From an uncultured Gemella sp. (GTDB lineage: Bacteria; Bacillota; Bacilli; Staphylococcales; Gemellaceae), in NCBI GenBank assembly GCA_900555985.1, contig USNF01000004.1, positions 3,819 to 67,818 of the forward strand: a stretch of 64,000 nucleotides of DNA. Direction: 5' to 3'. Both the position numbers and the translations under genes were made by a program. Of this stretch, positions 7,099-16,380 are shown one piece after another. The notes under the pieces are model-generated. The model made no database searches and was not told the DNA's origin. It saw only the letters and a program-made list of their open reading frames with translations. Positions within the stretch are counted from its first letter, which is position 1. Every line of letters begins with the position of its first letter.

Positions 7099-9528
7099 TT
7101 ATTTAGCAACAATATTTACTAATCTTCCAGGAACAACAATTACTTTCATAACTTGTTTTCCAGCTATTAATTCTTTTACTTCATCATTAGCTAAAACTAT
7201 TTCCTCTAATTCTTTAGGAGTTAAATCTTTTTTAACGTCTAGTTTAGCTTTAACTTTACCCATAAGTTGAACTACAATTTCTACTGTGTCACTTACAAGT
7301 TTACTTTCATCAAATGTTGGCCATGGTGCATATGAAATTGACTCAGTATTTCCATAGATTTCCCACATTTCTTCAACAAGGTGTGGTGCAAATGGAGCAA
7401 GAAGTTGAATAAATCCTAGTGCATATTTACGAGGAATAAATTCCGCTTTGTAACAATCATTTACAAACACCATAAGTTGTGAAATAGCAGTGTTGAATCC
7501 AAGAATTTCGATATCTTCTGATACTTTCTTAACAGTATAGTTGTAGCTTACTTCTAATTCTGGATTTTCTTTATCTTGAACCTTAGCATTAACTTTTCCA
7601 GTTTCTTCATCTACGAATAGACGGTATACTCTATCTAAGAAACGACGTGATCCATCTAAACCATTTTCACTCCACGCGATAGAAGCATCTAGTGGTCCCA
7701 TAAACATTTCATAAACACGTAGTGTATCTGCACCATGTGATACGATAATATCATCAGGGTTTACTACATTACCTTTAGATTTAGACATTTTTTCTGGACG
7801 ACCATCTTTACCTTCAGCAAGAATCATACCTTGGTTGAATAGTTTTTGGAATGGTTCACGAGATGGAACTAAACCTAAATCGTAAAGAACTTTGTGCCAG
7901 AATCTAGCATATAGTAAGTGAAGAACGGCATGTTCTGCTCCACCGATATATACGTCAACTGGTAGCCAGTATTTTAGTTTTTCTGGATCAGCAAATACTT
8001 CATCATTTTGTGGATCGATATAACGTAGGTAGTACCAACATGATCCAGCCCATTGAGGCATTGTATTTGTTTCTCTCTTACCTTTTTTACCAGTTTCTGG
8101 ATCTACAACATTTAACCACTCTTCGATATTAGCAAGTGGAGATTCTCCAGTTCCTGATGGTTTAATATTATCTGTTTCTGGTAGTAATAATGGTAATTCA
8201 CTATCAGGTACAGTAGTCATAGTACCATCTTCCCAGTGAATAATTGGAATTGGTTCTCCCCAATAACGTTGTCTTGAGAATAACCAGTCACGTAGTTTAT
8301 AAGTTACTTTACTACGTCCTGCATTATTTTCTTCTAAAAATTCAATAACTTTAGCGATAGCTTCTTCATTGTTTAAACCATTGATAAAGTCTGAATTAAT
8401 GTGCTTACCATCACCGTAGAATGGTACAACTACCTCACCATTATCTTCGATAACAGCTTTAATTGGTAAATTAAACTTAGTCGCGAATTCATAGTCACGC
8501 TCATCGTGTGCAGGAACAGCCATAACAGCTCCTGTTCCATAACTTGCAAGAACATAGTCCGCAATCCAAATTTCTACTTTTTCACCATTTACAGGGTTTA
8601 TTGCATAAGCTCCTGTAAACACACCTGTTTTATCTTTGTTTAAATCTGTTCTTTCTAGGTCAGATTTACGTTTAACTAAATCTAAATAAGCTTCTACAGC
8701 TTCTTTTTGATCTTCTGTAACGATTTCTTCTACTAGTTTATGCTCTGGTGCAAGTACACAGTAAGACACACCGAAAACTGTATCCGCACGTGTTGTAAAT
8801 ACTGTGAATGCTTTGTCAGTACCATTTATTTTAAAGTCAATCTCCGCACCAACAGATTTCCCAATCCAGTTACGTTGCATTGCTTTAAGACTTTCAGGCC
8901 ATTCAAGAATATCTAAGTCAGCTAAAAGTTGCTCAGCATAATCAGTAATTTTAAGTACCCATTGACGCATTGGACGACGTTCTACTGGGTGACCTCCACG
9001 TTCTGATTTACCATCGATTACTTCCTCATTAGAAAGTACTGTTCCTAGCGCTGGACACCAGTTTACAGGTACTTCATCTACATATGCAAGACCTTTTTCA
9101 TAAAGTTTTTTGAAAATCCATTGTGTCCATTTATAATATTTTGGATCTGTAGTGTTTACTTCACGATCCCAGTCATAAGAAAATCCTAGTTCTTTAATTT
9201 GACGACGGAACGTGTCTATATTTTTTTTAGTAAAATCTCTTGGGTCATTACCTGTATCTAATGCATATTGCTCTGCAGGTAGGCCGAATGCATCCCATCC
9301 CATAGGGTGAAGCACGTTATATCCATTCGCTCTTTTGTATCTACTTAAAATATCAGTAGCAGTATATCCTTCTGGATGACCTACGTGTAACCCTGCTCCT
9401 GATGGGTATGGAAACATATCTAATGCATAAAATTTCTCTTTAGTGTGATCATCTAATGTTTTAAATGTCTTATTCTCTTCCCAATATTTTTGCCATTTTT
9501 TTTCTATTACTCTGTGGTTATAAACCAT
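7099..9528 (-). CDS. leuS: Leucyl-tRNA synthetase
   Basis: The 809-residue protein has the class I signatures: HIGH as HVGH (about residue 48, in PSGAGLHVGHPEGY) and KMSKS (about residue 580, EKMSKSKGN). The connective-peptide editing domain shows FTTRADTVFG and VPAHDERDYEFA, followed by the C-terminal anticodon-binding helices. It charges tRNA-Leu in the cytosol. The start follows AAGGAG. No T-box leader is visible upstream, only a promoter and an inverted repeat. khpA follows in the same unit. Confidence 0.97.
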   Translation of the reverse strand: MVYNHRVIEKKWQKYWEENKTFKTLDDHTKEKFYALDMFPYPSGAGLHVGHPEGYTATDILSRYKRANGYNVLHPMGWDAFGLPAEQYALDTGNDPRDFTKKNIDTFRRQIKELGFSYDWDREVNTTDPKYYKWTQWIFKKLYEKGLAYVDEVPVNWCPALGTVLSNEEVIDGKSERGGHPVERRPMRQWVLKITDYAEQLLADLDILEWPESLKAMQRNWIGKSVGAEIDFKINGTDKAFTVFTTRADTVFGVSYCVLAPEHKLVEEIVTEDQKEAVEAYLDLVKRKSDLERTDLNKDKTGVFTGAYAINPVNGEKVEIWIADYVLASYGTGAVMAVPAHDERDYEFATKFNLPIKAVIEDNGEVVVPFYGDGKHINSDFINGLNNEEAIAKVIEFLEENNAGRSKVTYKLRDWLFSRQRYWGEPIPIIHWEDGTMTTVPDSELPLLLPETDNIKPSGTGESPLANIEEWLNVVDPETGKKGKRETNTMPQWAGSCWYYLRYIDPQNDEVFADPEKLKYWLPVDVYIGGAEHAVLHLLYARFWHKVLYDLGLVPSREPFQKLFNQGMILAEGKDGRPEKMSKSKGNVVNPDDIIVSHGADTLRVYEMFMGPLDASIAWSENGLDGSRRFLDRVYRLFVDEETGKVNAKVQDKENPELEVSYNYTVKKVSEDIEILGFNTAISQLMVFVNDCYKAEFIPRKYALGFIQLLAPFAPHLVEEMWEIYGNTESISYAPWPTFDESKLVSDTVEIVVQLMGKVKAKLDVKKDLTPKELEEIVLANDEVKELIAGKQVMKVIVVPGRLVNIVAK

Positions 9529-9569
9529 GAATTAAGCACACTCCTTCGCTTTCAAGTTCTTTAACTTAT

Positions 9570-9598
9570 AGTATACCAATTTTATTAATATTTAGCAA
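9570..9598 (-). promoter_or_regulatory. Predicted leuS promoter
   Basis: Minus strand: -35 TTGCTA, 17-bp spacer, -10 TATACT. The leader to the ATG is only about 35 bases, too short for a T-box. An 8-bp inverted repeat begins within the -35. Confidence 0.6.
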
Positions 9599-9622
9599 CA
9601 GTCGAACTATAAAAGACTGTTG
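9596..9622. repeat. Inverted repeat at the leuS promoter
   Basis: CAACAGTC (9596-9603) and GACTGTTG (9615-9622) form a perfect 8-bp inverted repeat with an 11-nt centre. It overlaps the -35. It has no T-tract on either strand, so it could be an operator rather than a terminator. Confidence 0.4.
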
Positions 9623-9648
9623 TATTTTAGCCCTTTTTAAATTAAAAA

Positions 9649-9746
9649 AACTAGTCTTACAATCTAATTTTTTAATTTTCTTACCAAAAGACAGATTTTG
9701 TATCGACTTTCGGTAAGAATTTAATTAATTAGACTCTAGACTAGTT
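9649..9746 (-). terminator. Long-stem terminator after the C39-like surface peptidase gene
   Basis: Arms 9649-9685 and 9712-9746 are nearly complementary over about 35 bases with a few mismatches and a 26-nt loop. On the minus strand the hairpin is followed by a run of seven T. The stem is unusually long for a terminator. Confidence 0.7.
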
Positions 9747-9754
9747 ATTTTTAT

Positions 9755-11362
9755 CTATTTTTTCTCAATTAGCATAAATGAGCCACCAAGCATTGTGTCA
9801 TATGGATCTGTACTACGTTGATTCCAAATACGGTCTACATTATACCATTTATTAGTATTATATGCACTAGCTGGATCCATAGCTTTTGTTTTACCATTTT
9901 GGTAACCACTTAACATAATACCGTGTGTATACGCATATCCTCTAACAAAGTCCCCATTACCTACAAGCGCAAATACAGGGTTACCTGAATGAAGAGCTTG
10001 AACCAGTTGTTCTTTAGATTTAATAACTGTATTTTTAAAGTTATAATGTTTAATTGCATAATCCGCACCAGCTCCTGAAGTTCCAATCATACTAACATTA
10101 AACTCTTTAGTATTATAGTAAATTACATCAGCAACATCAACAGGTGTTACAGGCTTACCTAATCCTGAAAATGCCATCGCTAACGCTGTAGGCACACATC
10201 CTGTATTTGTCATATTAGCTATTCCATAAACTTTTCTACCCCAACGAGCATCACTTTGATAATATTGCGGCATATTTAATGCTGGAACTGAAAGTTTATA
10301 GTTAGGAATATACCAACCTTCATTTCCTACATAGTATTTTCCGCCATCTACCCAACTATTTGTTACCATTTTCCCATCAGATCCAACCCAGTAACTTCCT
10401 ACCCAAGCATTTTTTGTTAATTCTCCTTGATTATTGTAGTGATACCATACATTACCTGTTTGTACCCAACCTGATTTTTTTGTTTCTGTATTTTTGTCTT
10501 CAACTGGTTTTTTATCTTCTACTGGTTTCTTATCATCCGTAGCTTTTTTAGCATCTTTTACCCATTTACCATCGCTACCTACATAATATTTTCCACCATC
10601 TACCCAGCTGTCAGTTACCATTTTCCCATCAGATCCTAGCCAGTAATTTCCTGACCAAGCATTTTTTACTAGGTTACCTTGGTTATCATATAAATACCAC
10701 GTATTTCCAGTTTGTGTCCAACCTGTTTTTTTAACAGCGTCTTTCACCCACCATCCTTGACTTCCTACATAGTATTTTCCACCGTCTACCCAGCTGTCAG
10801 TTACCATTTTACCTTCAGAGTCTAGCCAGTAACTTCCTACCCAAGCATTTTTCACTTGTTGTCCTTGAGCATTGTAGTAGTACCATATATTCCCATTTTG
10901 AGACCATCCTACTTTCTTTTCAGCTGGTGTTTCTTTTTTAGCCGGAACTTCTCTATAAGCAATATCTTCCTTTTTCTCATCTGCATTTTTATCCTTATCT
11001 GTTACAACTTTGTATGCAACATCTGGATTTTTATCAGATACAGATTTTTCTGATTGTGCTTTTCCTCCTGATATTTTTCCAGCTACTTCTGATTTTTCTG
11101 TCACCGAAGATTTTTCTGCCACTGCTGGTTTCTCTGTCGCATCTTGTTTATTTTCTATAGCTGATTCCTCTGCTGTTGCTGGCTTTTCTGCTACATTTTG
11201 TTTACTATCTGCAGCTGTTTTCTCTGCTGTTGCAGATTTCTCTACTACTGCTGTTTTTTGTTCTGCTGCGTGTACTTCACTACCTGCCACTACATTAACT
11301 GCGAATGGAGTAGCTAGTACTGTTAATAATCCTAATCCTACTTTTAATTTATTATCTACCAT
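9755..11362 (-). CDS. Secreted C39-like peptidase with choline-binding-type repeats
   Basis: The 535-residue precursor has a signal peptide (to about residue 33) containing the run LLTVLATPFAV. A low-complexity Ala/Glu/Lys/Ser region follows to about residue 150. Three modules of about 60 residues come next (roughly 151-350), each of the form GWTQTGNTWYLYDNQG, NAW, YWLGSDGKMVT, WVDGGKYYVG. The C-terminal peptidase_C39_2 domain has the catalytic cysteine in NTGCVPTALAM, histidine in YTHGIMLSGY and an aspartate in AMDPAS. The modules resemble choline-binding repeats, so the protein probably docks on choline-decorated teichoic acid (inference supported by the nearby lic genes). The cleaved substrate is unknown. 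AGGAG precedes the ATG. Confidence 0.85.
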   Translation of the reverse strand: MVDNKLKVGLGLLTVLATPFAVNVVAGSEVHAAEQKTAVVEKSATAEKTAADSKQNVAEKPATAEESAIENKQDATEKPAVAEKSSVTEKSEVAGKISGGKAQSEKSVSDKNPDVAYKVVTDKDKNADEKKEDIAYREVPAKKETPAEKKVGWSQNGNIWYYYNAQGQQVKNAWVGSYWLDSEGKMVTDSWVDGGKYYVGSQGWWVKDAVKKTGWTQTGNTWYLYDNQGNLVKNAWSGNYWLGSDGKMVTDSWVDGGKYYVGSDGKWVKDAKKATDDKKPVEDKKPVEDKNTETKKSGWVQTGNVWYHYNNQGELTKNAWVGSYWVGSDGKMVTNSWVDGGKYYVGNEGWYIPNYKLSVPALNMPQYYQSDARWGRKVYGIANMTNTGCVPTALAMAFSGLGKPVTPVDVADVIYYNTKEFNVSMIGTSGAGADYAIKHYNFKNTVIKSKEQLVQALHSGNPVFALVGNGDFVRGYAYTHGIMLSGYQNGKTKAMDPASAYNTNKWYNVDRIWNQRSTDPYDTMLGGSFMLIEKK

Positions 11363-11485
11363 AATATCTTTACTCCTAAATAAAATATAATTTTATACTC
11401 TATATATTCTATTACATTTTCTCTATTTTTACAAAAAAAAGTATCAATTATAATAATTTTTTTATTTTTTATAAAATATAATTTA

Positions 11486-11514
11486 TTGACATAAGAATGC
11501 CCTTACTATAAAAT
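11486..11514 (+). promoter_or_regulatory. Predicted galE promoter
   Basis: TTGACA, 17-bp spacer, TAAAAT, about 50 bases upstream of the galE ATG. Confidence 0.6.
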
Positions 11515-11563
11515 TATAAATATAAAATGTTAGAAAGGACTCTTAAAAAGAGATTAAAACATT

Positions 11564-12586
11564 ATGAGTAAGAAAATATTAGTAACAGGTGGGGCAGGAT
11601 TTATCGGTTCTCACACTTGTATAGAATTATTAAACAATGGAAATGAACTAGTTGTTGTTGACAACTTATATAATGCAAATAAAAAAAGTTTAGAAGTAGT
11701 AGAAAAAGTAACTGGTAAAAAAGTAACATTCTACGAAGTTGATATTCGTGATGAAGAAAAACTAAACAAAGTATTTGAAACAGAAAAAGATATTTTTGGG
11801 GTAATTCACTTTGCTGGATTAAAAGCAGTTGGAGAATCTTGTGCTTTCCCTCTAAAATACTATGATAATAACGTAGCTGGTACTACAACTCTTTGCCGCG
11901 TTATGGAAAAAAATAACTGTAAAAATATTATCTTCAGTTCATCAGCTACTGTATATGGTGATCCACATGCTCTTCCTATTAAAGAAGACTTCCCATTATC
12001 AGTAACTAACCCTTATGGGCGTACTAAACTTATGCTTGAGGAAATTCTTGGTGACGTTTATACTGCTGATAACGAATGGAACGTAGTATTACTTCGTTAC
12101 TTCAATCCAATTGGAGCACACGAAAGCGGAGATATTGGTGAAGATCCATCAGGTATTCCTAACAACTTACTTCCATATGTAATGCAAGTAGCTGTAGGTA
12201 AATTAGAGAAAGTTAATGTCTTTGGTGACGACTTCGATACACACGATGGAACTGGTGTACGTGACTATATCCACGTAGTTGACTTAGCTCGTGGGCATGT
12301 TGCTGCGCTTAAAAAACTTGAAAAAGGTAGTGGGCTTTCTAAATATAACCTAGGAACAGGGGTTGGATACTCTGTATTAGATATTATTAAGAGTGCTTCA
12401 GCTGCAGTAGGACATGACATTCCTTATGTTATTGCTCCTCGTCGTGCAGGAGATATCGCTGCATGTTACGCTGATGCTACAAAAGCAAAAGAAGAACTTG
12501 GATGGGAAGCACAATACGATGTAAAACGTATGTGTGAAGATTCTTGGAGATGGCAAAGTAAACATCCAAATGGATTTGATGAATAA
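11564..12586 (+). CDS. galE: UDP-glucose 4-epimerase
   Basis: A 340-residue short-chain dehydrogenase-type epimerase. It has the N-terminal NAD-binding GGAGFIGSHT, the catalytic Ser/Tyr/Lys in FSSSATVYG and NPYGRTKLMLEE, and a GalE-like C terminus. It interconverts UDP-glucose and UDP-galactose (and possibly the N-acetyl forms), supplying galactose units for surface glycans. It is a single gene with its own promoter and terminator. It sits between two C39-like peptidase genes that are transcribed in the opposite direction. Confidence 0.95.
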   Translation: MSKKILVTGGAGFIGSHTCIELLNNGNELVVVDNLYNANKKSLEVVEKVTGKKVTFYEVDIRDEEKLNKVFETEKDIFGVIHFAGLKAVGESCAFPLKYYDNNVAGTTTLCRVMEKNNCKNIIFSSSATVYGDPHALPIKEDFPLSVTNPYGRTKLMLEEILGDVYTADNEWNVVLLRYFNPIGAHESGDIGEDPSGIPNNLLPYVMQVAVGKLEKVNVFGDDFDTHDGTGVRDYIHVVDLARGHVAALKKLEKGSGLSKYNLGTGVGYSVLDIIKSASAAVGHDIPYVIAPRRAGDIAACYADATKAKEELGWEAQYDVKRMCEDSWRWQSKHPNGFDE

Positions 12587-12591
12587 TTAAT

Positions 12592-12623
12592 AAAACACTA
12601 GTCTAAATTTAGACTAGTGTTTT
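12592..12623. terminator. Bidirectional terminator (galE / C39-like gene)
   Basis: A perfect 16+16 inverted repeat (12592-12607 and 12608-12623). It starts with AAAA and ends with TTTT. It serves the convergent galE and C39-like peptidase genes. Confidence 0.85.
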
Positions 12624-13306
12624 TATTTATAAATAGCTATAAATGCTCCACCTGTCATATTATCTTCAGGCGCTAAGCTACGCTCTTTCCAAATATCTTC
12701 TATATTATACCACTTATTAGTTTTTGCCATATTGTCAGGATCAAAGGCCTTTGTTTTACCATTTTCATATCCAGTTAATAAAACCGCATGCGTACTATAT
12801 CCATTAACAAAAATACCATGACCTACAGCTCCATAAACTAATGTACCATTTTTTAAAGTTTTTTCTAATTCTTCTTTCGAATCTATTACTTTATAATTTA
12901 AGCCCCATTGATTAACTACTTCTTGAACCCCTAAGCTAGATGTTCCTAAAAAAGTAGTATTCATCTCCATAGTCGTACTATACAGAAAATCCGCCACTTG
13001 AACTGGACTAACATCTTCTTTAAGACCAGATATGGCCATTGCTAAAGCTGTAGGTACACATCCTGTTAGCTTCATATTTGATAAACCATATCTTTTCGCT
13101 CCCCATCTCTCATCAGCTTGATAATATTGAGGCAACTTCATCGGCTCTAAATAATTTTCTGTCACATTATAATTTAGTTTACTAGAATTATTTTCATAAT
13201 ATACCCATTTATTTTGTTGATCTTTTATCCACTCTGCTTTAGCAACTGTCGTAACGCTAGTAAACATTAAGCTAAAACTTAAAGTTATTATCACTTTCCT
13301 TAACAA
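12623..13306 (-). CDS. Short secreted C39-like peptidase
   Basis: The 227-residue protein starts at a TTG with TAAGGAG seven bases upstream. It has a signal peptide (MLRKVIITLSFSLMF, cleaved near VAKA), one vestigial repeat fragment (WIKDQQNKWVYYEN), and a C39_2 domain clearly paralogous to that of the 535-residue protein: LPQYYQADERWG, KLTGCVPTALAMAISGL with the catalytic cysteine, and STHAVLLTGYENGKTKAFDP with histidine and aspartate. Without repeats it would be freely secreted rather than choline-anchored (inference). The two copies flank galE, which suggests a local duplication. Confidence 0.82.
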   Translation of the reverse strand: MLRKVIITLSFSLMFTSVTTVAKAEWIKDQQNKWVYYENNSSKLNYNVTENYLEPMKLPQYYQADERWGAKRYGLSNMKLTGCVPTALAMAISGLKEDVSPVQVADFLYSTTMEMNTTFLGTSSLGVQEVVNQWGLNYKVIDSKEELEKTLKNGTLVYGAVGHGIFVNGYSTHAVLLTGYENGKTKAFDPDNMAKTNKWYNIEDIWKERSLAPEDNMTGGAFIAIYK

Positions 13307-13375
13307 AATAACACTCCTTAATAACTAAAAATTCAAGTCATTATATTATACTATTTTTTAAAATTTAAAACAAAT

Positions 13376-13425
13376 AGGAGAAATTGTAAATTATGATTTA
13401 ATAATCACACTTTACAACTTCTCCT
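13376..13425 (-). terminator. Terminator after the CHAP hydrolase gene
   Basis: Arms of 15 bp (13376-13390 and 13411-13425) with one G-U pair and a 20-nt loop, 35 bases after the stop. On the minus strand the stem is followed by an interrupted T-rich tract. Confidence 0.55.
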
Positions 13426-13459
13426 ATTAATAAACTCATTAAAGTTACTATACTATTTC

Positions 13460-15106
13460 TTAGTAATTTGGTCTTGCATAACCTTTAATGTAGCTTGCAT
13501 TCCAGTTATAAGTTTTTCTATTTACTTTTGTATTCCCTGAGCTTGTGTAAGGTGAAGAGTTACCTTCGATTGTTGTAACAACTCCATCTTTTACTGATTC
13601 AACAATTCCGATGTGGTCGGCAAATCCTCCACCATCCCAGTCAAATGTAATAACATCTCCTGCTTTTGGTAAAACTTTACCTTGCCAAATACCTTTTTGT
13701 TGCATAATTCCGATATGACGTTGAACTCCACATTCTCTTCCGATAAGGCTACTTAATCCAGCTTGTTGGAAGACTGTAGTAACGAAAACATCACACCAGT
13801 CATCTGAATACTTAACAGTGTATCCTACAGGTTTTGGATTAACTGAGTTATATGCATCAACTATTTTTTTGTGTTCAGCTGATCCCATCTCAACACCTAA
13901 GTAGCTTTGAGCAATACTTAATACGTTATTTAAAGCACTAGAACCATTACCAGTTGCTCCACCTTTAACCCATTTACCATCAGCTCCAACGTAGTATTTA
14001 CCTCCGTCTACCCAGCTGTTTGTTACCATTTTTCCGTCAGATCCAATCCAGTAGTCTCCTACCCAAGCATTTTTAATTTGTTGTCCTTTATCGTTGAAGT
14101 AATACCATGTACTTCCTGCTTTTGTCCAACCTTTTCTATTTTCACCTGGTTTTAAAGCGTCTGATACCCATTTACCATCAGCTCCAACGTAGTATTTACC
14201 ACCATCTACCCAGCTGTTTGTTACCATTTTTCCGTCAGATCCTAACCAATAGTTTCCTGACCATCTATTTTTTACTATATTTCCTTCGTTATCGTATAAA
14301 TACCATGTGTTACCTGTTTGTGTCCAACCTGTTTTCTTAACAGCGTCTTTTACCCACCATCCTTGGCTTCCTACATAATATTTACCACCGTCTACCCATC
14401 TATCAGTTACCATTTTTCCATCTGATCCGATCCAGTAACTTCCTACCCAGTCATTTTTTATTTGGTTTCCTTGAGCATCATAGTAATACCATGAATTTCC
14501 AGTTTTTGTCCATCCTGTTTTCTTTTCTGGTGTTTTTTGGGCATCTGCTGGTTTTTTAGCATCTTTTACCCAGTAACCTTGACTACCTACATAGTATTTT
14601 CCGCCGTCTACCCAGCTATTTGTTACCATTTTCCCGTCAGATCCTACCCAGTAACTTCCTACCCAGGCATTTTTTACTTGATTTCCTTTAGCATCATAGT
14701 AATACCATGTATTTCCTGCTTTTGTCCATCCTGTTTTTTTCTCTGCAGCATTTGGTGTAGGTGCTTGAGGTTTACCAGATACTGTTTTTACAGAGCTAGC
14801 TTTTTTATCAGAAGATTCGTCCTTTTTAGCTGTTTCTTCTTTTTTAGTAGCCTCTTCTTTATTTGCTGTATTTTCTTTTTTAGTATCTTCTACTTTAACA
14901 TTTTCTTTTTTAGTAGTTTCAACCTTAGTATTTTCTACTTTAGTTGTACTTTCTACTTGTTTTTGAGTAGTAGTTTTTACTACTTGTACATTTTTTCCAT
15001 TATCTTGTGCAGCATGAGCTTCACTAGATCCAGTCGCTGCATCTACAGCAAATGGTGTTGCTAATACAGTTAATATTCCTAATCCTAGTTTTATATTATT
15101 TTTCAT
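13460..15106 (-). CDS. Secreted CHAP-domain peptidoglycan hydrolase with choline-binding-type repeats
   Basis: The start is set at the ATG at 15106 (548 residues), because AGGAGA lies about 12 bases upstream; an in-frame TTG at 15118 would overlap that site. The protein has a signal peptide with LGILTVLATPFAVDA, a Lys/Thr/Glu-rich spacer, and four modules of about 60 residues (GWTKAGNTWYYYDAKG, NAWVGSYW, GSDGKMVTN). It ends in a CHAP domain with cysteine in SDDWCDVFV, histidine in FADHIGIVE and the polar residue in TTIEGNSSPY. CHAP domains cut peptide bonds or the amide link in peptidoglycan. A WalR-type box upstream points to control by cell-wall homeostasis (inference). Confidence 0.88.
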   Translation of the reverse strand: MKNNIKLGLGILTVLATPFAVDAATGSSEAHAAQDNGKNVQVVKTTTQKQVESTTKVENTKVETTKKENVKVEDTKKENTANKEEATKKEETAKKDESSDKKASSVKTVSGKPQAPTPNAAEKKTGWTKAGNTWYYYDAKGNQVKNAWVGSYWVGSDGKMVTNSWVDGGKYYVGSQGYWVKDAKKPADAQKTPEKKTGWTKTGNSWYYYDAQGNQIKNDWVGSYWIGSDGKMVTDRWVDGGKYYVGSQGWWVKDAVKKTGWTQTGNTWYLYDNEGNIVKNRWSGNYWLGSDGKMVTNSWVDGGKYYVGADGKWVSDALKPGENRKGWTKAGSTWYYFNDKGQQIKNAWVGDYWIGSDGKMVTNSWVDGGKYYVGADGKWVKGGATGNGSSALNNVLSIAQSYLGVEMGSAEHKKIVDAYNSVNPKPVGYTVKYSDDWCDVFVTTVFQQAGLSSLIGRECGVQRHIGIMQQKGIWQGKVLPKAGDVITFDWDGGGFADHIGIVESVKDGVVTTIEGNSSPYTSSGNTKVNRKTYNWNASYIKGYARPNY

Positions 15107-15179
15107 AGTTATTTTCAATCTCCTATACTGTTTTAGTTTCCATACTTTGTCATAACATTTTCAATAAAAATCAATATAC

Positions 15180-15235
15180 ATTATACCATTATTTCCATTA
15201 CTGCATAGTTACCACTTAATTACAAATTTGTTACA
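15180..15235 (-). promoter_or_regulatory. CHAP hydrolase promoter with a perfect WalR-type box
   Basis: Minus strand: TGTAAC-AAATT-TGTAAT (15219-15235) matches the WalR (YycF) consensus TGTWAH-N5-TGTWAH at every position. It lies 33 bases upstream of an extended -10, TGGTATAAT (-10 hexamer at 15180-15185). Confidence 0.6.
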
Positions 15236-15260
15236 TATTTATTATGTAAACTTTAAAATA

Positions 15261-15300
15261 AAAAATACAGAATTAAATTATAAATAAATTCTGTATTTTT
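15261..15300 (-). terminator. Terminator after the ExoA-like glycosyltransferase gene
   Basis: A perfect 14-bp stem (15261-15274 and 15287-15300) whose arms are A5 and T5 at the outer ends, with a 12-nt AT loop. Confidence 0.8.
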
Positions 15301-15320
15301 ATTTTTTAAAAATTAATTTT

Positions 15321-16325
15321 CTAATTACTAGAGTAGTATTCTTTTTTCCAACTAAATCCTTTTATTAAGCCTACTAATGTTCCTACTCCATAATAAACAT
15401 GGATTAAAAATAATATTATTGGCATTAGTAAAATTGTAATATTAAACTCATTATTTATTATTGTCATAATTGTAATAAGTATTGTAAATAAAAAGTAAAC
15501 ACTACTTAATAAAATAATGAATAAAGATGTAATTGGTATCATACATAAACTAAATATTATAGCCAAAACAAATGCTAGTGGTACAAAATGGAAAATAGAA
15601 AAAGCTTTAGGATAAATATGACTTACTTTCCCTATCCAATAACCATTAGAATATTTTTGTTTTAACATTCTCTTTAATGTTGGTCTTGTATATTGATATG
15701 ATAATATATCATTACTATATCTAATTTTATAACCATTTTTTCTTATACGGTAATGTAGTTCATTATCTTCAACACGTCCTACTTTTTCATCAAGTAATCC
15801 TATTTTATCAAAAATTGACTTTCTATACATACCTTGGAAAACTGAACTAACATATTTTTTAGTAGTTTTTTTTCTATAGTCAGCTATTCCACTACCAAAC
15901 ATATTTTCTTCAACTAATAGTAATGTTTTACTAAAGTTATCTGCATTTTCTATAATATTTGGTCTTGGGCCTCCACAAACATCTTCACCTTCTTCTATAA
16001 TTTTCACATTATTTTCTATAAAGTTCTCTGTTATATGTGAATGGCAATCAACTTTTAATATACATTCTCCTCTTGCAGCTTTTATTCCTACATTCATCCC
16101 TGCTGATAATATTACTTTTGGGTTTTTTAATAGTACTACATCATAAAAATCATGATTACTATTTTTAAAATCTTCTAGTATTTTCCAGCTATTATCTTTT
16201 GACATACCATCAATAAAAATTAATTCTATTTCATTATGATTATATGTTTGTTTTTTAAAGTCTTCTATTAATCTCGGTAAAAACTTCTCTTCATTTAATA
16301 AGCCTACGACTACTGATACTAACAT
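15321..16325 (-). CDS. Family 2 glycosyltransferase, ExoA-like, membrane-associated
   Basis: A 334-residue GT2 protein. The N-terminal nucleotide-sugar fold begins SVVVGLLNEEKFLPRLIEDF. The motifs LKVDCHSHI and VGRVEDNELHYRIRKNGYKI match the ExoA-type branch that adds hexoses to lipid-linked oligosaccharides. Two or three membrane helices follow after about residue 240. It lies between two surface hydrolase genes with its own terminator. The acceptor is unknown. A role in cell-wall glycan or glycolipid synthesis is inferred only from the setting. Confidence 0.8.
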   Translation of the reverse strand: MLVSVVVGLLNEEKFLPRLIEDFKKQTYNHNEIELIFIDGMSKDNSWKILEDFKNSNHDFYDVVLLKNPKVILSAGMNVGIKAARGECILKVDCHSHITENFIENNVKIIEEGEDVCGGPRPNIIENADNFSKTLLLVEENMFGSGIADYRKKTTKKYVSSVFQGMYRKSIFDKIGLLDEKVGRVEDNELHYRIRKNGYKIRYSNDILSYQYTRPTLKRMLKQKYSNGYWIGKVSHIYPKAFSIFHFVPLAFVLAIIFSLCMIPITSLFIILLSSVYFLFTILITIMTIINNEFNITILLMPIILFLIHVYYGVGTLVGLIKGFSWKKEYYSSN

Positions 16326-16340
16326 ACTTTCTCCTTCCTG

Positions 16341-16379
16341 AAATTAGGCTAGATTAACTTTGTAATCTAGCCTGAATTT
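16341..16379 (-). terminator. Hairpin after the glucosaminidase gene
   Basis: An 11-bp stem (AGGCTAGATTA with its complement) and a 6-nt loop, extended by an AT stem with one bulge. The T-tract on the minus strand is weak, and the glycosyltransferase ribosome binding site follows closely, so it may be a partial terminator. Confidence 0.5.
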
Positions 16380-16380
16380 A

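Noticed and set aside
9529..9650. T-box riboswitch for leuS
   Set aside because: The leader between the -10 and the ATG is about 35 bases and has no GGGTGG-type antiterminator motif.
13970..14760. Repeated DNA in the surface hydrolase genes as CRISPR or a satellite
   Set aside because: The repeats are in frame, about 180 bases each and encode the aromatic wall-binding modules.
14537..15064. Plus-strand frame of 175 codons opposite the CHAP hydrolase gene
   Set aside because: Antisense shadow of the low-complexity linker and repeats, with a Phe/Ser/Cys-rich nonsense composition.
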